64,000 nt of DNA from Saccharofermentans sp. (lineage in GTDB: Bacteria > Bacillota > Clostridia > Saccharofermentanales > Saccharofermentanaceae). Under the pieces are notes generated by a model that worked only from the letters and a program-made list of their open reading frames with translations, made no database searches and was not told the DNA's origin. Position 1 is the stretch's first letter; every line of letters begins with the position of its first letter. Shown piece after piece: positions 24,549 through 33,233 of the stretch. Both the position numbers and the translations under genes were made by a program. The stretch lies in assembly GCA_024684815.1 (NCBI GenBank), contig JAIKWL010000018.1:29233-93232 (forward strand), in the 5' to 3' direction.

Positions 24549-25565
24549 TTAAGCAAGCACTCTGTCAACCGGAGAATAACCGGTTGTCTTTTTGAATTTA
24601 ATGTTACTCTCAAAACTCTCCAGACAATCTGAAGGATCGATGCGCTCGAAGTTCCGTGCGCCTAATGCATCTCTCTTGATCTTTACAGATGCGATCGTCA
24701 CTTCCTCGTCATTTCCGGTCGCGGGATTCAGGATCTTATCAACCGCATGGATGATGACCTGCTGTACGGGAAGGAGAGCAAATGTGTCCCTTGCAACTCT
24801 GAGCATCGTGCTGGATACATAATCCTGGACAAGCTCATAGTATGCAGACTTGGAGAATTCCTTCATGACGATCTCGCCGCTGGCCTTCATATCCGGATAC
24901 TCGGTCGGGATAATGTCACCCGACTTGACCTGGAATTCGATCTCGAGCATCTTGGGATCGTCAGTTCCGACCTCAAAACCGCTTCCGTATTCAAGAAGAT
25001 CGTCAAAAGGATCTACTTCTTCGATTACCTTGAAATATGAATCTATATCGCCGGCAAGAACGCTCTGTGCAAAAGGCTGAAGTTCCTTTAACCCGCCGGA
25101 TACGGCACCGTTTGCGACTGCCTCCCAGTCGATATAGCCGTCAGACTGCTTATGAACAGACTTGAGAGCCTCGATCCCTGCTGCGAACTCTTCGATCTTA
25201 GCCTTGGACTGGGCGATGAGCTCTTCATTGACTGCTGCTTTTGCAGGAGCTGGTGCAGCTGCTGCCTTTGTTCCCTTGGGAGCCTTAGCTGCCTTTGTAT
25301 CTGCGGCAGCGCCCTTGCCTGCAGCCTTCTTGCCCTTGGCATCATCCTTCTTGCCTGTCAGAGCACCGACAACATTCTTAACATTAGTATTCTTGGTGTA
25401 GTAGATTCCCGTTCCCGGAATGCCGACAGTGGTCCTTGCCTGACCCTTCAGATTGACTGACTGTCTGAATCCGCTCTTTCCGAACGATACACTCGGTCCG
25501 GATTTGCTTAAATTGAGCTTCAAGCCCTTGCCCAAAGAGATAGATTTGCGGAAATTAAGTCCCAT
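24549..25565 (-). CDS. DUF4236 domain protein with Ala/Lys-rich linker
   Basis: This 338-residue protein begins with MGLNFRKSISLGKGLKLNLSKSGPS and GIPGTGIYYTK, the hallmark of the DUF4236 N-terminal domain. An Ala/Lys-rich, probably disordered linker (about 72-113) follows, then a folded region of about 215 residues without a recognised family. No signal peptide is present. Function is unknown. It stands alone, in the same direction as the EAL-domain gene downstream (55-nt gap). Confidence 0.75.
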   Translation of the reverse strand: MGLNFRKSISLGKGLKLNLSKSGPSVSFGKSGFRQSVNLKGQARTTVGIPGTGIYYTKNTNVKNVVGALTGKKDDAKGKKAAGKGAAADTKAAKAPKGTKAAAAPAPAKAAVNEELIAQSKAKIEEFAAGIEALKSVHKQSDGYIDWEAVANGAVSGGLKELQPFAQSVLAGDIDSYFKVIEEVDPFDDLLEYGSGFEVGTDDPKMLEIEFQVKSGDIIPTEYPDMKASGEIVMKEFSKSAYYELVQDYVSSTMLRVARDTFALLPVQQVIIHAVDKILNPATGNDEEVTIASVKIKRDALGARNFERIDPSDCLESFESNIKFKKTTGYSPVDRVLA

Positions 25566-25693
25566 ATGTCATGCCTCCGGTGGAAAAATATTAAAGTTAT
25601 TTTATCACATTAGAAATATAAATTCTTTACCGGATGCGAAACCGTAAATCGAATTTGAGACTCCTGTTTTTCTATCGGAAAGCAGTTAATTTT

Positions 25694-25741
25694 AATGTTC
25701 GACTGATTGTCCGACTTTTTACCCTCAAAAAGTCGAACATT
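25694..25741. repeat. two competing inverted repeats between the SmsB-type gene and the DUF4236 gene
   Basis: AATGTTCGACT (25694-25704) is the exact reverse complement of AGTCGAACATT (25731-25741). CGACTTTTT (25712-25720) is the exact reverse complement of AAAAAGTCG (25727-25735). The two stems share the arm around 25731-25735, so they exclude each other. The site lies about 80 nt downstream of the SmsB stop on the minus strand and about 130 nt upstream of the DUF4236 start. The rest of 25566-25821 shows no gene. Confidence 0.6.
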
Positions 25742-25821
25742 GAGTCGATCCTCAGGGACGGGCACATGCGTCTGCCGGCAATTCACCGCAGCCGAAAACT
25801 CTTCGCGCAGTCAGGAAATAC

Positions 25822-26739
25822 TTACCTTAAGAAGCCTTCGATGATCTTCTGCTCGGCGTCCTGCTCGTTAAGACCTAAAGTCATGAGCTTGGTGATCTGT
25901 TCGCCTGCGATCTTTCCGATGGCAGCCTCGTGGATCAGTGAAGCATCGACACAGGTAGCCTTAAGCTTAGGTGTAGCAACGATAACGCCCTTGTCCATGA
26001 TGATGGAATCGCACTCGGCATGACCTTTGCACATTGCATTTCCTGAAATGTCGATGATGACATCCTGCTCGGATTCGCCCTTGGCGACACCGCGGCTTAC
26101 GATGTCACAGACGGAACCGTCGCCGTTGAGAGCCACCGTGATCTCAGCCTTTGCAGTCTGGTCGAAGTTTGTAAGGATCTTGTCGTGCATGATGAGTGTC
26201 GCATCAGGTCCGATCTCAGCCTTTGTGATCCTGCAAGTATCGTTGATTCCGGCAATTTGGGAAGTGTCCATATCCATCGTGGCACCCTCTTCGAGATAGA
26301 CGACAGTAGTGGGATTCATGAATCTCTTGCCCGTGCCGGTACCCTCGCCGTAATGCTTTTCGATGTATTTGACCTTTGAATTCTTTCCGATATGGAAGGT
26401 ATGGATTCCGTCATGCTGGCTGTCATGACCGCCGCAGTTGCTGATTCCGCACCCGGCAATGATGGTGACGTCGCAGTCCTCACCTACGAAGAAATCGTTA
26501 TATACGCACTCTTTGTGACCCGACATGGAAATGATTACCGGGATGTGGCAGGATTCGTTCTTTGTACCGTCCTTGAAATAAACATTGATTCCGTCGCCGG
26601 ATTCCCTGGATTCGATCTGGATATTGGCGGTCGAGTTCCTTGCTTCACTCTTGCCGTTGGATCTGATATTGAACGCGCCTACAGGAAGGCTGTCCAGTTC
26701 CGCAACTTCTTTTAGCATCCTCTTCTCAAGATCATCCAT
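25822..26739 (-). CDS. SufB/SufD-like iron-sulfur scaffold protein (SmsB type)
   Basis: This protein of about 305 residues has the SufB/SufD beta-helix core (runs of short beta repeats about 90-250) and the C-terminal motif ATCVDASLIHEAAIGKI with the conserved His-Glu and a Cys in the position used in SufB. CKGHAECD near 240 is also conserved. It is far shorter than SufB (about 470-490). ATG 26739 is chosen because the family begins there; it overlaps the ATPase gene by 8 nt. With the ATPase it forms a two-gene system like the minimal SUF (SmsCB), which builds [4Fe-4S] clusters. No SufS, SufU or SufD genes are nearby. Confidence 0.88.
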   Translation of the reverse strand: MDDLEKRMLKEVAELDSLPVGAFNIRSNGKSEARNSTANIQIESRESGDGINVYFKDGTKNESCHIPVIISMSGHKECVYNDFFVGEDCDVTIIAGCGISNCGGHDSQHDGIHTFHIGKNSKVKYIEKHYGEGTGTGKRFMNPTTVVYLEEGATMDMDTSQIAGINDTCRITKAEIGPDATLIMHDKILTNFDQTAKAEITVALNGDGSVCDIVSRGVAKGESEQDVIIDISGNAMCKGHAECDSIIMDKGVIVATPKLKATCVDASLIHEAAIGKIAGEQITKLMTLGLNEQDAEQKIIEGFLR

Positions 26740-27460
26740 TGCAGACACCTTCTTTCTGAGAGTATGCACAGCCGCAGCCGTAACGTCCCATGTTGAGCTC
26801 ACTCATGACCTTGACCGATTCGTCGTACCTGTCGACCGAGCCGTCCTTCAGATAGATTATCTTGTCAGCGATCTCCAGGATCCTTTCCTGATGACTGATG
26901 ATCATGATATTGCCGTTAGTAACTCTTCTTAAATTCTCGAAAACCTTGATAAGGCTCTGGAAGCTCCACAGATCGATACCTGCTTCAGGCTCGTCGAAAA
27001 GGCTGAGCTTACCGCCTCTTGCGGCAGCCATTGCGATCTCGATCCTCTTCATCTCGCCGCCTGACAGAGTATCGTTGACTTCTCTGTTCAGATAATCCTT
27101 AGCACAGAGCCCTACTGCCGACAGGTATTTGCAGTCCTTTGTTACATCGGCACCTTCACCGGCGGCAATGCTCAAAAGATCCTTTACCTTTAAGCCCTTG
27201 AACCTTACGGGCTGCTGGAAAGCGAAGCTGATACCCAAATTGGCGCGCTCGTTGACAGCGAGATCCGTGATGTCCTGACCGTCAAAGATGACCTTGCCGG
27301 ATGTGGGCTTAATGATGCCCATTATGATCTTAAGAAGCGTGGATTTGCCGCTTCCGTTAGGCCCTGTGATGGCAACGAACTTATCGTCTATCTTAAGATT
27401 TATATCTTTAAGTATGTCCTTATCATCAGCATGAAAGCTGATGTTCTGAAGTTCAAGCAT
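26732..27460 (-). CDS. SufC-like ATPase (SmsC type)
   Basis: This 242-residue ABC-type ATPase has Walker A GPNGSGKST, a DTLSGGEMKR signature, Walker B LFDEPEAGID and the switch His in ISHQE. SufC-family ATPases power cluster assembly on their SufB-like partner. The gene precedes the scaffold gene and overlaps it by 8 nt. A 22-bp palindrome and a TATAAT lie upstream. The C-terminal Cys-containing tail (GRYGCGCAYSQKEGVCNG) has three cysteines, which is unusual for SufC and may bind metal. Confidence 0.92.
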   Translation of the reverse strand: MLELQNISFHADDKDILKDINLKIDDKFVAITGPNGSGKSTLLKIIMGIIKPTSGKVIFDGQDITDLAVNERANLGISFAFQQPVRFKGLKVKDLLSIAAGEGADVTKDCKYLSAVGLCAKDYLNREVNDTLSGGEMKRIEIAMAAARGGKLSLFDEPEAGIDLWSFQSLIKVFENLRRVTNGNIMIISHQERILEIADKIIYLKDGSVDRYDESVKVMSELNMGRYGCGCAYSQKEGVCNG

Positions 27461-27526
27461 ATTGATTCTCTCCTCTTTATTAAAACCAACTTACTTTAAA
27501 TGGTTTGACGATAATTATCAATAGTT

Positions 27527-27548
27527 ATTTTCGGCATATGCCGAAAAT
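27527..27548. promoter_or_regulatory. perfect 22-bp palindrome upstream of the iron-sulfur pair
   Basis: ATTTTCGGCATATGCCGAAAAT is fully symmetrical. It lies just downstream of the minus-strand -10 at 27564-27569, over the expected transcription start. That is a typical repressor position, for example for an iron- or cluster-sensing regulator such as an Rrf2-type protein (inference). Confidence 0.55.
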
Positions 27549-27563
27549 GTTCATGCGCTGTTT

Positions 27564-27569
27564 ATTATA
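27564..27569 (-). promoter_or_regulatory. -10 box of the iron-sulfur pair
   Basis: TATAAT on the minus strand, about 105 nt before the ATPase ATG. No good -35 is seen 16-18 nt upstream, which suggests activator or weak promoter use. Confidence 0.45.
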
Positions 27570-27664
27570 CTTTTTGCGAATGGTAACCATACCCAGATCG
27601 TTATTCAACATGATGAGCAGGGGTGTTACAATATCTAAATTATAATTAAGGAGTATTCTGGTGT

Positions 27665-29515
27665 ATGTGCGGAATAGTCGGTTACACAGGTAAGAAAAAG
27701 GCAGCTCCTATCCTTTTGGACGGTCTTGCAAAGCTCGAGTACAGAGGCTATGACTCAGCCGGTCTCGCGATAAGGGATGGTGAATCCAACCCGGTAGTCG
27801 TTAAGGCCAAGGGCAGACTTAAAGTCCTTTCCGAGAAGACCGACGGCGGCGCAGCACTCAAGGGCACATGCGGTATCGGTCATACCAGATGGGCAACCCA
27901 CGGTGAACCCACCGAGAACAATGCCCACCCCCACATCGTAGATGACTACAACGTAGTCGGAGTCCATAACGGTATCATCGAGAACTATCAGGAATTAAGA
28001 GACAAGATGATCCGCAAAGGATATAAGTTCTATTCAGAGACCGATACCGAAGTCGCTATTAAGACTATCGATTACTACTACAAAAAATATACCCACGATC
28101 CGATCGAAGCTCTCGCCAAGACAATGGTCCGTGTAAGAGGTTCTTATGCACTCGCAGTAATGTTCAAGGATCATCCCGGCAAGATCTTCGTGGCCCGCAA
28201 GGATTCCCCGATGATAATCGGATACGATAAGGATGCCTCATATGTCGCATCTGACGTTCCCGCAATCCTTAAATATACAAGGACCGTTTATTACATCGAT
28301 GATCTTGAGATGGCTTGTCTTGAAGCAGGCAACGTCACATTCTATAACCTGGACGGTGACACGATCGAGAAGACCCCCTCCGAGATCGACTGGGATGCGG
28401 CTTCAGCCGAGAAGGGCGGCTTCGAACACTTCATGATGAAGGAGATCCACGAACAGCCCAAGGCAGTTCAGGATACTTTGAACTCCGTCATCGTTCCGGA
28501 CGGAGATTCCCTGAAGATCGATCTTAGTTCCTCGAATCTTACTGATGATGATCTCAAGAGTTTTGAGCAGATCTATATCGTGGCATGCGGTTCGGCATAC
28601 CATGTCGGATGCTGCACACAGTATATTATCGAATCGTTAGCGGACATCCCCGTCAGATGCGAGCTTGCGTCAGAATTCCGTTACAGAAAGATTCCGCTTA
28701 ACCAGAAAGCGCTCTGTATCATCATCAGCCAGTCCGGCGAAACTGCGGATTCTCTCGCAGCTTTAAGGGATGCAAAGGAGAAGGGCATAAAGACACTGGC
28801 CATAGTAAATGTCGTAGGATCTTCCATTGCCCGTGAGGCAGATTATGTCCTCTATACCCTTGCTGGACCCGAGATCTCCGTCGCAACCACCAAGGCATAC
28901 TCGGCGCAGCTCGCCATCTGCTATGTTCTTGCGATAAAGCTCGCACTTGCAAAAGGCACTATCAGCGAAGATGAGGCAAAGGATCTTACTTCGGAAGTAA
29001 TGTCTATCCCTGCCAAGATCAATAAAGTCCTTGAGGACAAAGAGCGTCTCCAGTGGTTTGCAGCTAAGCTTGCCGCCCAGAAGGATATCTTCTTCATCGG
29101 ACGCGGCATCGATTATGCCATCACACTTGAAGGAAGCCTCAAGATGAAGGAGATCTCTTACATCCACAGTGAGGCTTATGCTGCAGGAGAACTTAAACAC
29201 GGTACGATAAGCCTCGTTGAGGAAGGCACTTTTGTGATCGGCGTTCTTACACAGAGCGGCCTTTATGAGAAGACCCTCTCCAATCTCGTTGAGACAAAGG
29301 CGCGCGGAGCTTATCTCATGGCTCTCACCTCCTTCGGCAATTACGCGATCGAAGATTCAGCCGACTTCGTGGTATATGTTCCCAGGATAAATGAGCTCTT
29401 CGCAGCTTCACTGGCTGTCGTCCCTCTCCAGCTCATGGGTTATTATGTATCCTGTGCAAGAGGTCTGGATGTCGATAAGCCGCGTAATCTCGCGAAAAGC
29501 GTTACGGTCGAATAA
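27665..29515 (+). CDS. glmS: glutamine--fructose-6-phosphate aminotransferase
   Basis: This 616-residue enzyme makes glucosamine-6-phosphate for peptidoglycan and other amino sugars. It has the N-terminal Ntn glutaminase domain (catalytic Cys2 in MCGIVGYTG, RGYDSAG, GHTRWATHG, HNGIIEN) and two SIS sugar-isomerase domains (SQSGETADSLAAL near 362, then YAAGELKHG). It ends in the typical AKSVTVE. AAGGAG lies 12 nt before the ATG. No glmS ribozyme core was found upstream in 27461-27664. Confidence 0.97.
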   Translation: MCGIVGYTGKKKAAPILLDGLAKLEYRGYDSAGLAIRDGESNPVVVKAKGRLKVLSEKTDGGAALKGTCGIGHTRWATHGEPTENNAHPHIVDDYNVVGVHNGIIENYQELRDKMIRKGYKFYSETDTEVAIKTIDYYYKKYTHDPIEALAKTMVRVRGSYALAVMFKDHPGKIFVARKDSPMIIGYDKDASYVASDVPAILKYTRTVYYIDDLEMACLEAGNVTFYNLDGDTIEKTPSEIDWDAASAEKGGFEHFMMKEIHEQPKAVQDTLNSVIVPDGDSLKIDLSSSNLTDDDLKSFEQIYIVACGSAYHVGCCTQYIIESLADIPVRCELASEFRYRKIPLNQKALCIIISQSGETADSLAALRDAKEKGIKTLAIVNVVGSSIAREADYVLYTLAGPEISVATTKAYSAQLAICYVLAIKLALAKGTISEDEAKDLTSEVMSIPAKINKVLEDKERLQWFAAKLAAQKDIFFIGRGIDYAITLEGSLKMKEISYIHSEAYAAGELKHGTISLVEEGTFVIGVLTQSGLYEKTLSNLVETKARGAYLMALTSFGNYAIEDSADFVVYVPRINELFAASLAVVPLQLMGYYVSCARGLDVDKPRNLAKSVTVE

Positions 29516-29628
29516 TCGTTTCTTTCATCAAAGCCTGACGTATCTTATGACATGATCACCGGTCATGCTATAGTCCTGTTTTGCGGACAGTTATCCTGTC
29601 AAGTCTTTAATACATGAATCCGCACGTC

Positions 29629-29634
29629 TATAAT
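29629..29634 (+). promoter_or_regulatory. -10 box suggesting a leaderless transcript
   Basis: TATAAT ends 6 nt before ATG 29641, the tenth codon of the longest frame, and no ribosome binding site is seen before either ATG. Transcription from this box would start at or next to that ATG. The -35 match is weak (TTTAAT). Confidence 0.35.
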
Positions 29635-29640
29635 ATTGAT

Positions 29641-31290
29641 ATGAGTAAAAGAAAACCCTACATCTTTATGACACAGGATAAGCTGATAGATTTATGCAGA
29701 TATGATATCGGCTGGATCGAGACTGTCGGCGGAAGTGACATCGATGCTTATCCCGAATCAGGTTTTGAGGTTCAGTGCGAGAGTGAGTATCCGATGCTCT
29801 TATCTGATCTTAAAGCCGCACTGACACACTTTGAGGAAGAGAAGACTTCCTTTAATGATTTTGTATTTGACTGGTGGTGCCCGGTAACCACATATTTTTA
29901 TGCGGATCTTTGTCTTGACGAACTCCTGGGACCCGACAGCGATATGATCTATGATCTTCCATATCCTCCGATCCCTGAGACAGAAGACGAAGTGTTTATC
30001 ACCGTCATGGTCAAGATAGCCGCCGTAACCGACACCATTGAGGACGGCAGGTTTCCTGAGGGCACGGCTTCGGAAGTCCTTAATATTCCCGAGCTTCTTG
30101 CCATTATCGATAATTATGAAGATAACAAAGATCTTCCTTATGAAGAGCGCACTTATACCAGAGAACAGATGCTTGCTTTCCTTAATCACTGGGATAACAG
30201 TCTGCTTCTGACGGATGCGCCGGAGAAGATAATAGAACAGTTCGTGAGATTTACGGACATTTTATGCGAAGAGCATGTTTTCGAAGCGCTAAAGATAAAA
30301 GCATTCGCCTGCAACGGCGGCAATTCCGCCTTTGCCTGTGATTACAATGAAGCAGTAAGGCTTCTGGTGATCCTTCTTAAGGAATTCGGATTCGGCTATG
30401 CCGCCAATGCCCTTGCCTTCATTTATTACGATGGCAAGATCACAGGAAGACCCGATTATGACAAGGCCTTTGCCTATTTTTCCATAGCATCGAATTACAA
30501 CATATCCGAAGCAAAGCTCATGTTTGCGGATATGCTCCTTCTGGGACAGTCAGGCAATCCCGATCCTATTCTTGCATGCAATATCTTCCTTCAGGTCTAT
30601 CACGACTGCAGGATCAGATTCGAGGCGGGCGATTATAATACGGATCTTCCCGAGAGCGCATTAAGAGTTGCAAGGACACTCTCGATCTTCCCTGATCAGA
30701 AGGTCAAGAGGCTCAAGGTCCTTCTTGAAGCCGCATATTCCGCATTCGTACGCTATCAGACCAATAAGCTGCATACTGATCTTGAGTTCACCAAGCAAGT
30801 CCAGGCTGATATCGATAAAGTCATCAACGAGTTTGATGACACTGTTCCCGTTAAGCTCAATACCGGCTGGCAGGATCTAGGAAGTGACGAGATCGCTGAT
30901 GTCTTCGATGACTTCACCGGACCGCCGTTTCCGGCTTACTACACGGTTAATGTCAAAAAGCTCAAGAACGGCAATTACAAGTTCAGCTTAAGGCGCCATT
31001 CGATATTCCCGGGCGCGCCTGCCCCGTTGTCTTTATCGGTCCAGCCGTGGCTTCTTTCCGCCGGTCTTTGCGACAGGCTCGATTTTACGATCCCCGGCGA
31101 ATATGGTAATGATGCTGTAGAGTATCTTGCAAACTCCAAAGAGACCGGAACCTTTGACAAGCTTGTAGTCAAGAACACTTCTGACAGGTCTTCTTCATTA
31201 TTCTCATTTATAAGGAGCGGCAAAGTCGTTCTCGGTTTCCAGGCCAAAAAGATCTTCTTTAACAAGCCTTCCGGAAAGACAATAGGATAA
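29641..31290 (+). CDS. Sel1-like repeat protein of unknown function
   Basis: This acidic protein of about 549 residues has no signal peptide. Around residues 235-300 there are Sel1-like helical repeat units (for example YAANALAFIYYDGK and AFAYFSIASNYNISEAKLMFADML). The flanking regions are rich in Trp, Tyr, Asp and Glu and are not recognised. It could start at ATG 29614, but that codon also lacks a ribosome binding site. It stands alone 125 nt after glmS. The C-terminal 110 residues form a predicted beta-rich segment. Function is unknown; Sel1 repeats usually mediate protein contacts. Confidence 0.7.
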   Translation: MSKRKPYIFMTQDKLIDLCRYDIGWIETVGGSDIDAYPESGFEVQCESEYPMLLSDLKAALTHFEEEKTSFNDFVFDWWCPVTTYFYADLCLDELLGPDSDMIYDLPYPPIPETEDEVFITVMVKIAAVTDTIEDGRFPEGTASEVLNIPELLAIIDNYEDNKDLPYEERTYTREQMLAFLNHWDNSLLLTDAPEKIIEQFVRFTDILCEEHVFEALKIKAFACNGGNSAFACDYNEAVRLLVILLKEFGFGYAANALAFIYYDGKITGRPDYDKAFAYFSIASNYNISEAKLMFADMLLLGQSGNPDPILACNIFLQVYHDCRIRFEAGDYNTDLPESALRVARTLSIFPDQKVKRLKVLLEAAYSAFVRYQTNKLHTDLEFTKQVQADIDKVINEFDDTVPVKLNTGWQDLGSDEIADVFDDFTGPPFPAYYTVNVKKLKNGNYKFSLRRHSIFPGAPAPLSLSVQPWLLSAGLCDRLDFTIPGEYGNDAVEYLANSKETGTFDKLVVKNTSDRSSSLFSFIRSGKVVLGFQAKKIFFNKPSGKTIG

Positions 31291-31361
31291 AACGAACTGG
31301 AATATCCTCAGCGAAGGTATATAATTGCACTTGTCCGCTATTTCAGGACATGGGGTAACAG

Positions 31362-32159
31362 GTGGTAATCAAGACTGATCACATCAGGATAAGATCTTTT
31401 ATTGCTGCGGCAATCGTGCCGGGCCTGTTGTTTTGCGCATGTAATTCACAGCCTGAAGGATCATCCGTCTCCGGATCAGAAAGCGAGATCTCATCCGCGT
31501 CTGACACTTCCGTCACCTCTGACACTGCTGAAGAAACATCTGTAACGACTGAGACTTCCACAACAACGGCAACTTCCGTGACCACTGCCGAAGAGACATC
31601 TGCTCCATCAAACGGAGAAACTTCTTCAGGTGAACCGCTCATAACGGATATCGGCTATGGTTCCTACGGTTTTATGATGGGAAACTTGAGGCTTCATTCA
31701 CAAAATGATATCTCCATGCTGATACAGCCGGAAGATGCTACGGTTTATGACTTCGGTGTCAGGGAATGTTCATGGATAGATGCATTCTATATAGAGGAAT
31801 CATTTGACATGAATGTCTTTGATTCATCCTACCGTTTCCTTGGTTTTTATAATGATGATACATCGATCAATTTCGATCCCGGCTCGAAGATCGGCACATG
31901 GAATACTCCAAAAGGTTCGGAGCTTGAGCTTTACACGACAGAGATCACCATTATCTCGCACAACCTTGAGATAAAGATCCTCCCGGAACACCCCTCTGTA
32001 GGGGATTTTTACAAAGTGTCAATATGCGGCAGAGGATATTATGTATCCGAAGAGCAGCTTCAGATGGCGGATTTCTTCCTAAGTTATCTTGCAGAAGATC
32101 CGGGTGTCGATCCTTTGGAGGGACTCGTAAGATCCGTCAATCACACATATTATTTCTGA
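31362..32159 (+). CDS. lipoprotein with Ser/Thr-rich linker
   Basis: This 265-residue protein starts at GTG 31362 and has a signal segment with a probable lipobox ending FCAC (Cys at about 27). A long Ser/Thr/Glu-rich linker (about 30-85) leads to a C-terminal domain of about 180 residues with no recognised family. It is likely attached to the membrane outer face with the domain held across the wall. Its last 10 nt overlap the end of the convergent glycosyltransferase gene. Confidence 0.7.
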   Translation: MVIKTDHIRIRSFIAAAIVPGLLFCACNSQPEGSSVSGSESEISSASDTSVTSDTAEETSVTTETSTTTATSVTTAEETSAPSNGETSSGEPLITDIGYGSYGFMMGNLRLHSQNDISMLIQPEDATVYDFGVRECSWIDAFYIEESFDMNVFDSSYRFLGFYNDDTSINFDPGSKIGTWNTPKGSELELYTTEITIISHNLEIKILPEHPSVGDFYKVSICGRGYYVSEEQLQMADFFLSYLAEDPGVDPLEGLVRSVNHTYYF

Positions 32160-33232
32160 TATTCTTTCAGACACTTCTGATACGCATCAAGAGCATCCTG
32201 AGCAACAGCCTTCCATGAGAAGTTCGCTTCGATATAAGGGATTGCATTGGAGGATTTTGTACTTAAAGTATCCTTTTCATCAATTACTCTCTTAATGCTT
32301 TCAGCGATACTCCCGGCATTGTTCTCGGCCATCCAGCCGCAGTCATTATCAGTAATCTTTTCGCCGAGATTCGTGCCCCGCGTAACGAGGCATGGCAGAC
32401 CGTAACTTAAGGCTTCGAGTATACCGCCCGGCATGCCTTCATGGCGGGATGTCTGGACAAATACATCGGCATTCAGAAGCTCGTTTTCCTTAGCCTCACC
32501 GGTTATCTCGTGATGAAGTGTGACAACATCACCGACGCCGAAGGATTCGATAAGTCGTTCTAGATTTGCATATCTTCCGACGCAGTCAGGACCGTAGATA
32601 TCAAGAGTGACCTTGTTCGCCTTCATGATGTCAAGATCTTTGCTTACTGCCTCAAGGAGAAGATCAAGTCCTTTGACGTGTGCATCAAGACGCCCTATAA
32701 ACAGTAATTTAAGACCTTCTTTACTGAATGAGGTCTTTCTTTTCGAGGGCATAGTCACACCGTTGGTAGCGATGAACTTTTTCCGTCCGAAATCGGTCGT
32801 GTCATATTCCTCTTTGGACAGGCACTGAAGAGCAAGGGCTTTATTCGTAAACCTGTTGAAAAGCAGGATATTTGCAGCTTTCTTCTTAAGTGCCTTGCTC
32901 TGCTGTGCTTCTTTCCTTAATTCACCGTGAGGGATAATGATATAAGGTATCTTTTTGCTCTCGAGCTGTTTTCCGATCGAGAGGAATTCCTTCCTGTAGC
33001 ACTCCTGAAATATAACAAGATCAGGATGATCGAATGGCTCGGGCATCCTGTCTATATCAAACGATTCGGCATGCGGGATCTGGTTTATGGGAGCCTTTAT
33101 ATCCCTGTCCCTGACATTATACAGGGCAACTTTATGGCCGAGCTGCTCCTGGATCTGAAGATACTGCGGCACGACCACGCAAACACCGCTGAAAGGATCA
33201 TTTGTGATTGAAGCTATATGCAATATGATCAT
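32150..33232 (-). CDS. glycosyltransferase family 4 (group 1)
   Basis: This 360-residue GT-B enzyme has an N-terminal acceptor domain (IILHIASITNDPFSGVCVV) and a C-terminal nucleotide-sugar domain with LLFIGRLDAHVKGLDLLLEA and the conserved EGMPGGILEALSYGLPCLVT, as in GT4 retaining transferases. ATG 33232 is preferred because it directly follows the end of the upstream gene (1-nt gap). It is the last gene of the minus-strand surface-glycan locus. Sugar donor and acceptor are unknown. Confidence 0.9.
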   Translation of the reverse strand: MIILHIASITNDPFSGVCVVVPQYLQIQEQLGHKVALYNVRDRDIKAPINQIPHAESFDIDRMPEPFDHPDLVIFQECYRKEFLSIGKQLESKKIPYIIIPHGELRKEAQQSKALKKKAANILLFNRFTNKALALQCLSKEEYDTTDFGRKKFIATNGVTMPSKRKTSFSKEGLKLLFIGRLDAHVKGLDLLLEAVSKDLDIMKANKVTLDIYGPDCVGRYANLERLIESFGVGDVVTLHHEITGEAKENELLNADVFVQTSRHEGMPGGILEALSYGLPCLVTRGTNLGEKITDNDCGWMAENNAGSIAESIKRVIDEKDTLSTKSSNAIPYIEANFSWKAVAQDALDAYQKCLKEYQK

Positions 33233-33233
33233 C

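Noticed and set aside
27461-27664. possible glmS ribozyme before glmS
   Set aside because: The conserved ribozyme core was looked for and not found; the region holds only the palindrome and promoter-like boxes.
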